Source: Planctomycetia bacterium
GTDB taxonomy: Bacteria; Planctomycetota; UBA8108; SXIK01
DNA length: 64,000 bases
Assembly (NCBI GenBank): GCA_005772855.1
Contig: SXIK01000219.1
Span: forward strand, 1-64,000
Direction: 5' to 3'
Below are positions 47,701 to 55,704 of the stretch, piece by piece. Position numbers and translations under genes: made by a program. Under the pieces are notes generated by a model, which saw nothing but the letters and a program-made list of their open reading frames with translations, did not search any database and was not told the DNA's origin. Numbering within the stretch: the stretch's first letter is position 1; every line of letters starts with the position of its first letter.

Positions 47701-48436
47701 CCCTTCGGGTGAGGACCGGCAAGTTCGGACCCTTGAGATCAGTCGTCGCGCCCAGAATGCGCACGAGGGGGTTTCCGGTGGTGGTGATCTTCTGGCCATC
47801 AGGCGTGGTCAGTGCAAGGCGGAACGCGAAGTCGCCGATCCCATCCCACACGAGCGCGGTGAGGCGATTCACGCCCGGCTCGAGCACGGCGACGGGACGC
47901 TCGATGCAGTCGGTGAAGAGTCCCCGGCACGTGCTTGTGTTTGCAATGAGGCCCGTGTTGAGCCAGACCTGGATCGAATCGTCGCTTGCGAGACAAACGT
48001 TGACAGGTAGCGGAGCTCCGGTGAGGTTCTCGACGTACGTCACTGCGATTGCCAGGATGAAGTCATCCACGAGACCACGGGAGTCCAGGTAGCTCTCAAA
48101 ATCGACGACGTCCGGGTCGGGCCCGAGGTCCAGGGCGACAAACTGGGGTTGGCCCACGCCTCGGTACTCGAGGCTGTGCGCAGTGCCACCAAAGTCAATG
48201 TCGCTCCAGACAGTACCGACGACCGGGTTCTCTTGCCGGATGATGTGCGGCGCGACCCAATTTTCGAGCATCGTGTGAGCGCCCCCGCCCGTGCAGTCGT
48301 TGGCCTGGAGCGGAAGCAGGCAGGCCCACTGGTCGGCTTGAATAAAGCCATTCGGATTCTGAGCGACGACCTGGCCGCATCCGACCAGCAGAAACAGAAA
48401 TCCCAGTGCCCACGAGTGCTTGTAGGCTGGACTCAT
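44711..48436 (-). CDS. Giant secreted lectin-like and dockerin-like protein
   Basis: A 1241-residue exported protein. The N-terminus (WALGFLFLLVGCGQVVAQ) is a signal peptide, possibly a lipoprotein signal (LLVGC). A PA14-like or similar beta domain covers about 30-230. Two concanavalin-like (DUF1349-type) domains follow, each with an EGDFxVxxxxxxF...GKFGLMAR pattern (about 360-530, 640-830). A legume-lectin-like domain covers about 860-1120 (LTLFLMGIDRAQKDNPG), then a glycine-rich loop. The C-terminus is a dockerin-like pair of calcium motifs (ADANGDRETDLSDA, ADANDDNKVDVSDG, YLFLGNSTPPSPGP). A surface or extracellular carbohydrate-binding role is likely. It follows the DUF4384-like gene by 48 bases, with GGAG before the ATG. 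Confidence 0.8.
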   Translation of the reverse strand: MSPAYKHSWALGFLFLLVGCGQVVAQNPNGFIQADQWACLLPLQANDCTGGGAHTMLENWVAPHIIRQENPVVGTVWSDIDFGGTAHSLEYRGVGQPQFVALDLGPDPDVVDFESYLDSRGLVDDFILAIAVTYVENLTGAPLPVNVCLASDDSIQVWLNTGLIANTSTCRGLFTDCIERPVAVLEPGVNRLTALVWDGIGDFAFRLALTTPDGQKITTTGNPLVRILGATTDLKGPNLPVLTRRVLDTDYFCPSPSHVVTLSGASFDTRTSYLVCEELRATAMSPANVFDISSGGTTSLLFPTPLIPPPMPPGIDFSNHRVVGADRGEESGTTQTILPREYQSTSSTGGDIWEGGDSFEFAYNRIEGDFDVSVCILSRKHSTGQGRWGKFGLMARETLETCSRFTMIQDHLPDLQDAARVAGRRFHLACQSGGLFEAPIAGTVPHPLCFRLTRRGTVIQGWHAHTQAMMDGRLDPRDDANWTQDHAEDWGQNAPQRLLVGFANSEHHSSGVATQTVRFRALVLDGERLEPPFETDPVGVKITWQVPGNLLGNGVHYSVQRPPGTSLLVTGRAGTAETDGPRALYFQDLPTGPLGVFQNSHNIGRGGPCAPGSISLNTNGTADPTDDVYTTLGGGTTIGNGGDQFHFVYEVLEGDFTVEARFSDFDLATGKFGLMARWDCSPESAYFFTFNQAAKDLTCGRPGPRIGLRHKTGGQGGVEEPNFIWWQDVFGVEPLAASCNPVSVDPRVQVEGDSRNLAPWLRLVRRGNSFYGYASRDGSPGSWRALGSFAWYEPPRTMLVGVASSSELGCEAQVISWDRYSRGFPSPIVPKYVEGEVVKPLGRFDFDADLEGDCPVGWTCTSSSATFKPKVVENRLRITNLRNDPQGSGQNAATAAYWNRPLDLRGFFLLEFDVFARYNAHQAGDGPGGAPGHGLTLFLMGIDRAQKDNPGLLDFRRGDAADGLGFAKINQSRDESVLRTADASRNSIAVEIDLRHTSEVVNDGDGVNVSGWDPIAGPLGTGTGPYHVAVDANATVHSLQRNLQFGVPDDRLPDVFDPEGIHVQVLYDHGHVRAWLRPNRGGGGGGGIGPPGGTPVLDIETEPVEENASEGYVGFSGGTGEETVILEIDELNVGGGGIADIGDFILFYRADANGDRETDLSDAVTVFGWLYLGTRALPCHAAADANDDNKVDVSDGIFILNYLFLGNSTPPSPGPVEGQTGCGRDPIPPVEGPFPCDSYPC

Positions 48437-48484
48437 ACCCGGACTCCAGACGGTCCTGGTGAATCTTGGACCCTTGTCAAATTA

Positions 48485-49186
48485 TTACGATTCATGGACG
48501 AAGGTCAAAGCCTGAACTTCGAGTTCTGCGTGGCCGCGAAGAGCGGAAAGGGCGCCCTCGAGCGTCGCCTCGTGTGACGCCACGTTGGCCCGGGCTGTCC
48601 TGGCCGCCTCATCGATGATGGTGCGAAAGTCGTCCGCCGTGCGGGGTGTCGCGCTTGCAAGCATTACGAAGGATTCCGTCCCCGTGCTCTGGTCAAGCCG
48701 ATAAGGTCCCAGGCGGGATGGCCCTGGAGCACAGGTCTTCGCCTGCGAGCTCACGGGCACGAGCACAAGTGCGCTGGTGAGCATCGCGACGAAGACCGTC
48801 GCCTCGCGTTCGGGGCTCCAGTGGATCACCACGCGGTCGCCGCTCCTGAACCTCGTCTCGTGGGCCCCGCGAAGAGTGCCCTCGTGCGCCAGGGCGAGGC
48901 GGGCCCCTCGCAGGAGCGGTGTGGTGGCTCTCTGCGCCTCGTCGACTCGCTCCGCGATCCAATCGCCAGCGGACCGGGCCGCCGCCTCCGTCGCGCTCTT
49001 GAGGCGCTCGAGAAGGCCCGGCGCCCGGGCTTGAAGCTCGGCGTCGACTCGGTCGAGCGCGCCGTGCAACGCGGTCAGGTCCCTCGGGGCCTGGAAGAGG
49101 TTGGGGGAACGTCGAACTGCCTGGCCCCACTTCCGGAGGAGGGCCGCCAGCGCCGGGTCGTCGAAGTCGTCATGTTCGGTCGTCAT
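48485..49186 (-). CDS. DUF4384-like protein encoded with an ECF sigma factor
   Basis: A 233-residue protein. The first 100 residues are helical and acidic/arginine-rich (DDPALAALLRKWGQAVRR). A hydrophobic strand or helix lies at about 130-150 (EATVFVAMLTSALVLVPVSS). The segment around it, SGDRVVIHWSPEREATVFVA followed later by GTESFVMLASATP, resembles the DUF4384 fold often found with caspase-like peptidases; this assignment is tentative. The gene begins one base after the sigma factor stop (TGA C ATG), so it is translationally coupled and may modulate that sigma factor. It does not look like a zinc-type anti-sigma factor (no HxxxCxxC). Confidence 0.6.
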   Translation of the reverse strand: MTTEHDDFDDPALAALLRKWGQAVRRSPNLFQAPRDLTALHGALDRVDAELQARAPGLLERLKSATEAAARSAGDWIAERVDEAQRATTPLLRGARLALAHEGTLRGAHETRFRSGDRVVIHWSPEREATVFVAMLTSALVLVPVSSQAKTCAPGPSRLGPYRLDQSTGTESFVMLASATPRTADDFRTIIDEAARTARANVASHEATLEGALSALRGHAELEVQALTFVHES

Positions 49187-49187
49187 G

Positions 49188-49805
49188 TCAATTCACGCCC
49201 TCAATTCCTTTTGCCTCCAAACAGAGTCGCAAGTCCCCCATGGCACGCACCATGCGGTCGCGTAGCGACGATTCGGCCAGCTTCAGGGTTGTCGCGATCT
49301 GACGCTTTGAACGTCCATCGGCGAAGTGGCTCCAGAACACCGATCGAGAGATCTCATCAAGTCCTCCCAGGCAATCGCGCACGGCGATGCGCTGCTCCTC
49401 CAACACAAGAGGGTCCGGGGAATCCACGTCGGCTGCCTTCGACGGTACGACATCTTGCCACAGGGCATCATCCGGGAAAAGCGCCTCCAGACTCGAGGCG
49501 TGGATACCTCGCCCCTTTTGCCTCCAGTGACTTGCGAGCGCGTTTTGGGCCGAGCCGAAGATGTAGCGACGCCAGTGGGTCATGCTCGTCTCCGCTGGCC
49601 CCGAGCCGTTCCGCACAGCGCGATAGAGGGAGACAAATACCTGTTGAGTCAGCTCATCGGCGTCGGAAACGGGGACGCGCTTCCAAAAAAAACGGTAAAT
49701 CGGGTCCCAAAACCACTCCACCAGGGCATCGAAGGCAGACCGTTCACCCGCCGCGAGATCCTGGACCAACTTCAAGAATTGCGGTTCCTGCTCACCCGGA
49801 CCCAT
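49188..49805 (-). CDS. ECF-type RNA polymerase sigma factor
   Basis: A 205-residue sigma-70-family factor. Region 2 is at about 25-75 (FDALVEWFWDPIYRFFWKRV, DADELTQQVFVSLYRAV). Region 4 is at about 140-200 (CLGGLDEISRSVFWSHFADG, KRQIATTLKLAESSLRDRMV), a helix-turn-helix that reads -35 DNA. The ORF track adds 53 residues of improbable composition; ATG 49805 has GGGAA just upstream and gives the family length. It heads a three-gene unit with the DUF4384-like and lectin/dockerin genes. No CxxC or HxxxC anti-sigma factor is adjacent. It is likely to regulate its own operon. Confidence 0.88.
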   Translation of the reverse strand: MGPGEQEPQFLKLVQDLAAGERSAFDALVEWFWDPIYRFFWKRVPVSDADELTQQVFVSLYRAVRNGSGPAETSMTHWRRYIFGSAQNALASHWRQKGRGIHASSLEALFPDDALWQDVVPSKAADVDSPDPLVLEEQRIAVRDCLGGLDEISRSVFWSHFADGRSKRQIATTLKLAESSLRDRMVRAMGDLRLCLEAKGIEGVN

Positions 49806-50005
49806 GCGATTCCCTTGGCTTCCGTACCTGGAAGGCGGACCCATCCCAACAGGGAGGACCTCGATGGCATTGTACCGCTTCGAGTCCGGGGCAAGGCCAG
49901 CGAAGTCAGCTTCCGCCCGGGTTGGGCAAGTGACCATTTGCAGCTCGTGGGGTAGGTAGCTCACAGACCTTCAACGCCGGCCGGGCCCGAGTGCGCAGAA
50001 GAATC

Positions 50006-50386
50006 TCACCGGGGAGTATGCAGGACCCCCTCATACCACAGCCAGAGCCCGACGAGACCCGCCTGGAGAAGGGCGATCAGCCAGAAGGTCAGCCGGAAGG
50101 AGCCCTTTAGCGTCTTGTGGCGGAATATCTTCTGCCCAACGATGGCTGCCGGGGTGCCGCCGAGGAACGCGATCGCGTGGAGGGTACGCTCGGGGATGCG
50201 GGGGGTGCTGCGGCGCCGGCTCAGTGACTTGTCGATTCCGTAAAACGCGAACGTCACGGCATTGATGGACAAGAAGTATGCAGCCACCCAAGACCAGCGA
50301 GGCCAGTGGACGAGGGCTCCCGTGAGGGCGAGCGTCAGGGCTCCGCCCCACAGACCGAACTTGCGAGCAATGGAGACGCGGGTCAT
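50006..50386 (-). CDS. DUF1294 family membrane protein
   Basis: A 126-residue protein with four hydrophobic helices, a member of the DUF1294 family (PF06961). The landmarks are FAFYGIDKSLSRRRSTPRIPE and HAIAFLGGTPAAIVGQKIFRHKT, followed by the C-terminal helix. Family function is unknown. It overlaps the CRTAC1-like gene by ATGA and is the last gene of that operon. About 200 bases separate it from the divergently placed sigma factor start. Confidence 0.9.
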   Translation of the reverse strand: MTRVSIARKFGLWGGALTLALTGALVHWPRWSWVAAYFLSINAVTFAFYGIDKSLSRRRSTPRIPERTLHAIAFLGGTPAAIVGQKIFRHKTLKGSFRLTFWLIALLQAGLVGLWLWYEGVLHTPR

Positions 50387-52674
50387 CTTTCGAGGAGCTC
50401 ATGATAGCTCCCCGGCGCCAGGCTCGAGAAGACCTGAGCTTCCTTCACGCCGGGCCACCCCACTGTCGCCGTGACGAGGCCCCTGCGCGCCCCGAGGCCC
50501 ACTCGAATCCGCGGATCGTGAGCGCTCAGGAAGCTTCCGTCGGTAGTTACCCCGCGTATTGATTTCCAACCGCTCACAGCGGTCTCGACGACGGCGCCGG
50601 TCACGGGCAGTTGGCGCCCCCGGGCATCCTTGCGTCTCTTGAGCTCGAAGCCGATCCAGCTCCGTTCGTCGCCTGCACGGTTTTCGAGGAGGATGGCAGG
50701 ACCGCCGCAGTTGGTGACCACCAGATCGGGGTCTCCGTCGTTGTCGTAGTCGGCCTCGGCCACGCCTCGGCCCACCAGGGCCTGCTCGAACCACGCTCCC
50801 GCGGCCTTCGAGACCTCCGCGAAATGACCCCGGCCATCGTTCTCGAGGAGCAGATCCAGCTGGCCGAAACCTGGAACGCCTCCAGGCACGATTTCAGCGG
50901 CGTTGTCGAGGACGTGACCGTTGGCGCAGTAAAGGTCGAGGTCGCCGTCGAGGTCGAAGTCGAGGAGACGTACACCGAATCCGAGGGGCAAGAAAGTCGC
51001 TCTTGCGATGCCGCTCTGCGTCGATCCATCAATGAAGAATCCATTTTCACTCAGGTAGAGCGTGTCGGGCTCGTTGCTGAAGTTCGCGACCAAGTAGTCG
51101 AAACGCAGGTCGCCGTCCACGTCACCGCGGTCGATCCCCATTCCCGCTCGCGGCACGCCCTCGGTATTGAACGCAAAGCCCGTCTCGAAGGAGACGTCCT
51201 CGAAGCGAAAGCCTCCGAGGTTGCGCCACAGGGTGTTGGGGGTCGAGTCGTTGGCGACGAATAGATCGGCGTCGCCGTCATTGTCGAAGTCGGAGGCCAG
51301 CACACCGAGACCCTTGCCCGCAAGGCGGCCCTGAGAGGCCGTGATTCCCGATTCGATGCTCTCGTCGCGAAACGTGCCGTCGCCGAGGTTTCGGTAGAGC
51401 ACGTCGGCCACGCCGTCGAAGTGGTGGGGGTGGCAGTAGGTCGAGAGCTTCTTGGAGCGGCCTGGCGCTTGAGTCTCGCACGCTCCTTGCGTTCGGGAGT
51501 CGTAGGCGACGTAACGCACGACGAAGAGGTCGAGGTCATGGTCGCCATCGAAGTCGGCCCAGGTCGCAGCGGTGCTCCAACCTGATGCGCCAACGCCCGC
51601 CTGCTCTGTCACGTCTTCGAAGCTCCCGTCGCTGCGATTGTGGTAGAGGGTGTTGCGTCCGTAATTCGTGACATACAGATCCGCCCGTCCGTCCTGGTCG
51701 TAGTCGCCCACGGCAGCTCCCATGCCGTAGCCATGCTCGCTGATCCCAGTCCTTGAGGTGACATCCTCGAAGAGCTTGCCGCCCAGGTTTTTGTAGAGAA
51801 CGTCAGTCGGCTCTCGAGGCCCGCCGGGCCCATCCAGTGCCTTCTCGGGGTGTCGGTGTCCCTGAACAAGGTAGAGATCGAGGAATCCGTCGCCGTCGAA
51901 GTCGAGCCACGCGGCCCCGGCCCCGATGGTCTCGGGCATGAATCGGAGGCCGCTCGAGCCGTTGACATGCTCGAAGCGGATGCCCCGCTCCGCAGTCACG
52001 TTACTGAAGGCTTCGCCGCTCCAGGTGCCCCTCCAGGACGGCGGCGCCGTGGCCTTCGGAGTATTGTCAGACGGCGCACTGTCAGAGCCGTTGACTGCGC
52101 TCCTCCCGGACTGGATTCGTTCGAGAGCGTGAGCTGCGAGCCTCTGTGCGCTCGGATTTTTCGATTCGAGACGCTTCCTGAGCTCCTGGGCGGCGGCTTC
52201 ACCGAGACCCGCAAGCGCCATCGCCGCCTTCCTGCGCACCTCCTCGCTCGAGTCCTCGAGTGCCTGGGCGAGCACTGCCATGGCGCTGGACGCTTGCGCC
52301 CCCATTTCCTTGAGTGCTTCCACGGCGAGGTAGCGCACGACGGCATCTTTCTCCTTGAGGGCCGAGATCAACGCCGGCAGGGCCTTCTCGCCTGCGCTCG
52401 AGAGCGCACGTGCCGCCCGGAAGCGAAGCACGAAGCTCGGGCCGCGGAGCGCCCGGGCAAGCCCGGGCACGGCGTCGGCGCCGACCTTCTCGAGCGAGCG
52501 AAGTGCCGCAAACGCACGCGCCTCGTCGCTGCCGCCGAGCTCCGCGATCAGGTCATCGATGGATCGCTTCCCTTCGTCCTCGAACGACGAGAGGGCATTG
52601 GTCCTCTGCCAGCTCAAGGGGAGCGGGCAGAGGACCAGGATTGTTATGGCGACGAGGCCCTGGGCGAACCGCAC
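50383..52674 (-). CDS. Secreted CRTAC1/ASPIC-UnbV protein with HEAT and FG-GAP repeats
   Basis: A 763-residue exported protein. A signal peptide covers about 1-25. About 35-190 are PBS/HEAT-like repeats (ARALRGPSFVLRFRAARALS). A CRTAC1-like propeller of FG-GAP/VCBS repeats extends over about 220-680, with repeated WxDFDGDGxLDLYLV and YDQDGRADLYVTNY motifs that bind calcium. An ASPIC/UnbV domain ends the protein (VGLGARRGLVTATVGWPG). The start is GTG 52674, overlapping the stop of the upstream gene. Such proteins are typical of planctomycete secretomes; the specific role is unknown. It is the second gene of a three-gene operon. Confidence 0.9.
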   Translation of the reverse strand: MRFAQGLVAITILVLCPLPLSWQRTNALSSFEDEGKRSIDDLIAELGGSDEARAFAALRSLEKVGADAVPGLARALRGPSFVLRFRAARALSSAGEKALPALISALKEKDAVVRYLAVEALKEMGAQASSAMAVLAQALEDSSEEVRRKAAMALAGLGEAAAQELRKRLESKNPSAQRLAAHALERIQSGRSAVNGSDSAPSDNTPKATAPPSWRGTWSGEAFSNVTAERGIRFEHVNGSSGLRFMPETIGAGAAWLDFDGDGFLDLYLVQGHRHPEKALDGPGGPREPTDVLYKNLGGKLFEDVTSRTGISEHGYGMGAAVGDYDQDGRADLYVTNYGRNTLYHNRSDGSFEDVTEQAGVGASGWSTAATWADFDGDHDLDLFVVRYVAYDSRTQGACETQAPGRSKKLSTYCHPHHFDGVADVLYRNLGDGTFRDESIESGITASQGRLAGKGLGVLASDFDNDGDADLFVANDSTPNTLWRNLGGFRFEDVSFETGFAFNTEGVPRAGMGIDRGDVDGDLRFDYLVANFSNEPDTLYLSENGFFIDGSTQSGIARATFLPLGFGVRLLDFDLDGDLDLYCANGHVLDNAAEIVPGGVPGFGQLDLLLENDGRGHFAEVSKAAGAWFEQALVGRGVAEADYDNDGDPDLVVTNCGGPAILLENRAGDERSWIGFELKRRKDARGRQLPVTGAVVETAVSGWKSIRGVTTDGSFLSAHDPRIRVGLGARRGLVTATVGWPGVKEAQVFSSLAPGSYHELLER

Positions 52675-52675
52675 A

Positions 52676-55432
52676 TCAGTTGCACGGCGAGCTGGGTGGG
52701 TCGCCGAAGGACAGGCCGTTCGTGATGACAGACGGACCGCTGTTGAGCGAGAAGAGGAAGTCGAGGCCGAGCGTGCCGTTCGACGGTGGATTCCCCGTGT
52801 TCCAGCCGTAGTGCGCCCCGCCGAAGTTGCCCTGGAAGGGAGAGTGACAGTTCATGCAAGTGTCAACGCCGCACTCGGGGAACTCGAAGTTTCCACAGAT
52901 CGTCTGGGCTTCAAGGATGTTGGTGCACATGAGGTAGTTGGCCCACACACCGGTCACGCAGGCCGGCCTGCCGGCTCCGGAACCCTGGCAGCCGCCGACG
53001 CCGTCGGGGGTCGGAATGTAGAAATCGGCCCAGTACCACTTGTCGATGTCCTTCGTAGTAAAGTGAATTGCCGTGAGGTAGTAGGTCGTGCCGTTTCCTG
53101 TGTAAGTGTAGCTGTAGTGTTTGGACAAGTCCTTGCCGACCAACTGCGCGGCCGTGCGCCACGCCGTCTTGACGACGATCCCGCTCCTGGGGAAGTGGGG
53201 GACTTGAGTCTTTCCTTGAAGCTCCAGATCGCGCAGCTTGCACTGGTTCCAGAGCTTGTTGTCGCGGACGTGGCAGTAGGCGGGGAGGTTGTAGAGGACA
53301 TCCTTCGAGCCCGGTGCAATATTGAACGGATCGGTCAGGGGCAGCGCCGCGCCTGCGGAGCTCATGGTATTGATCCTCGGGATGAAGTACTGCCACCTCT
53401 CGATCCCGTTGCACTTGGCAATCAGCTCGCAAAATCGGCACCAGCCAAAGTCGCGCTCGTCGTTGATCGGGTCGAACCCGCCGCACTGGCCCTTCGGCGG
53501 CCGGCCCGGGTGATAACCGCCGATGCCCCCAAGGACGCGCCCCTTGCTTTCGCTGAGGAAGTTCGCCAGAAGCTTGTTGGGCAGGAGGTTGATGCACTCG
53601 TTGCGGATGTCGGCTTCGACGAGGACTTCTGCTGAATCGTTTCCGAGACGCTCCTGGAGTTTCTCCGCGATTTCGGAGAGCCACTCACCGAACGACGGAG
53701 GCGCCACTCCGGGGAGCTTGCCCGTCCCCGCGAGCTCGAAGCCGAGTCCGATTCCACCTCTCGACAGATTTTGGACTGCGGGGAGGACGACGTTCCCCAT
53801 CAACGCCACGGGCTGGCTGAAATCAATCCGCTTCGAATCGAATTTGATCGTCAGGCCTCCCTTTTCGTTGAGGGAAGATACGGCGATCGCGGTCACCTCG
53901 CTGGGGAGGGTAGAGACCCTCAGAACGCTCGCAGAGATGTCGATCGGTCCCACCAGAATCAAGGGACACTGAGTCGGCTTGCAGGTGAAGTCTTTGAAGA
54001 TTCCAGGATCCACCATGACCCGTATGTCCACCTCGGATCTCTGCAAGAGCATGCCCACCTTGACAATGAGCTCGCTGGGCGATGACTTGATCGTCTCTGC
54101 CCGGGAGTCGCCAAAGAAGACCGCATTTTCCGCAGGATTTTGCGAAAAGCCTTCCCCATTCAAAGTCACGATATCGCCCTCGCGCACGAGCTCGTGCGAG
54201 CTCTTGAGGACTCGAGGCGCGGCCGGAGCGCCGCAGGGAATGTAGGGCCTTGGGCTGATTCCGGGACGCCCGAAAGGCGGTGGTAGCTCAGAATTTCCGA
54301 GGAAGAGGTAGCCAAGGCTTCTGACCGGATCTGAAATGTTTACCTCCCCGTCGGCGTTGGCGTCGAGAGCTTCCAGGCAAACGGGCCTCCTGGACCCGAC
54401 GAAGAGATATTCGAGGGTAGCAATCGGGTCAGCGATGTTGAACTTCCCATCGCCGTTCGACTCGCCGCGCACGAAAGTATGGCCGATGTAGACAAAGGCA
54501 TCAGGGAGCACCTCGGAACCCGTGCTTGTCTCCACGGCCACATCTCCGCGTGTCGGCTCCTTGGAGGCTCCGGCTTCCACCGTGACGGAAGCGTCGCTCA
54601 CCCTCAGGATCTTTGCCGGCACGCCGGCCAAGGTCACTTGCCTTGTCCCTTGAAGCCCGGATCCAGTAATGACCACCCCGATGCCGCCCTCGACGGGCGA
54701 CGTGCTCGGTGCCACACGCAAGAGCCGTGGAGACACTACCGTCTCCGTGATGTCGATCCGCGGCCCATTGAAGAAGGCGGATGAGCTCGAGTCTTTCGTC
54801 TTGGATGCTTGCGCCATTCCAGCACGCAGGAGCGGGGTGTCGAGGTCCGTGCCGGTTGAGTCGACACGCAGATGTCCTTCGTACCTCTCGCCGTCACGCG
54901 AGAATGAAGTACTGTAGACGTTGCCCTCGCGGCTGATTTTGAGGAAGATCGGAACTCCCGCTGCGACCGGTTGTGTGTTGGCGCTGGAGGCCTTGCCGCC
55001 CCGGACGTCCCGAAAGCTCGAGACGATCTGTAGCCCGCCGCCGGCGGACGTCTCGACGGAAATCCGCACATGGGGCGCATCGTGGAGCTCCGTGGAGCCC
55101 TCGTGAGCGCGGGCGTCGAGCCCGCCGAAGCTGGAGCCTCCCAGGTCACTGAGGCGCGCGACCAGCTCGAAGTCGGCTCGGGCGAGCTGGAAAAGGAAAC
55201 GGAAGGAGTCTTCCGTGGCGCCATAGCCGGTGCTCACGCTGCAGAGCTGGTAAGCGCCTTGATCCAGGGTGCGTGAAGCCCCACCGGAAACTTCGCCCAC
55301 GTCCCAGGGAAACCAGGGTGCTGTCGAGTTCGAGAGGAAGCAGTTCGGCCCGGGCTGCGCGTGGAGGCCCGAGGAAGCGAGAAGCAAGAAAGCAAGCCTG
55401 TACAAACTCGGAGTCAACCGAAATGGAGTCAT
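52676..55432 (-). CDS. Secreted IPT/TIG and dockerin-like protein with a c-type haem motif
   Basis: A 918-residue exported protein with a signal peptide at about 1-26. A lectin-like (DUF1349-type) domain occupies about 30-230. IPT/TIG domains lie at about 240-330 (GVVITGSGLQGTRQVTLAG) and 400-500 (GDIVTLNGEGFSQNPAENAV). Between them is a dockerin-like pair (GESNGDGKFNIADP, DANADGEVNISDP). The C-terminal half is unrecognised and ends with a single haem motif TCMNCHSPFQGN. It lacks the DUF1592-type domains but, like them, couples a single c-haem to a secreted body. Start: ATG 55432, with GAAGGAGGGTGT before it, stronger than the ORF-track start. About 270 bases separate it from the DUF1501 gene upstream in the same direction. 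Confidence 0.82.
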   Translation of the reverse strand: MTPFRLTPSLYRLAFLLLASSGLHAQPGPNCFLSNSTAPWFPWDVGEVSGGASRTLDQGAYQLCSVSTGYGATEDSFRFLFQLARADFELVARLSDLGGSSFGGLDARAHEGSTELHDAPHVRISVETSAGGGLQIVSSFRDVRGGKASSANTQPVAAGVPIFLKISREGNVYSTSFSRDGERYEGHLRVDSTGTDLDTPLLRAGMAQASKTKDSSSSAFFNGPRIDITETVVSPRLLRVAPSTSPVEGGIGVVITGSGLQGTRQVTLAGVPAKILRVSDASVTVEAGASKEPTRGDVAVETSTGSEVLPDAFVYIGHTFVRGESNGDGKFNIADPIATLEYLFVGSRRPVCLEALDANADGEVNISDPVRSLGYLFLGNSELPPPFGRPGISPRPYIPCGAPAAPRVLKSSHELVREGDIVTLNGEGFSQNPAENAVFFGDSRAETIKSSPSELIVKVGMLLQRSEVDIRVMVDPGIFKDFTCKPTQCPLILVGPIDISASVLRVSTLPSEVTAIAVSSLNEKGGLTIKFDSKRIDFSQPVALMGNVVLPAVQNLSRGGIGLGFELAGTGKLPGVAPPSFGEWLSEIAEKLQERLGNDSAEVLVEADIRNECINLLPNKLLANFLSESKGRVLGGIGGYHPGRPPKGQCGGFDPINDERDFGWCRFCELIAKCNGIERWQYFIPRINTMSSAGAALPLTDPFNIAPGSKDVLYNLPAYCHVRDNKLWNQCKLRDLELQGKTQVPHFPRSGIVVKTAWRTAAQLVGKDLSKHYSYTYTGNGTTYYLTAIHFTTKDIDKWYWADFYIPTPDGVGGCQGSGAGRPACVTGVWANYLMCTNILEAQTICGNFEFPECGVDTCMNCHSPFQGNFGGAHYGWNTGNPPSNGTLGLDFLFSLNSGPSVITNGLSFGDPPSSPCN

Positions 55433-55704
55433 ACACCCTCCTTCGCGTCGCCGGAGCCTCGAAACCCATCTGAGGCACACCTTGGGCCGAAATGCCCTCT
55501 CCTTTCCTTGGAGATTTGTTCCGGTCCTTACAAAGGCAATCGTCCGATCGACCGCGCCTCAGCTTAGGCGAACTGAATCGGGACTGCAACTGGGAACTCG
55601 GGCGAGGGCCCGCCCACTTCCTGACGTCTGCGGGGGCCCCTGTCAGCCCACCCAAACGAGTCCCCTGACGCGCTGCTCGCCTCGGTGTCTCGAGAAGAAG
55701 GGTT

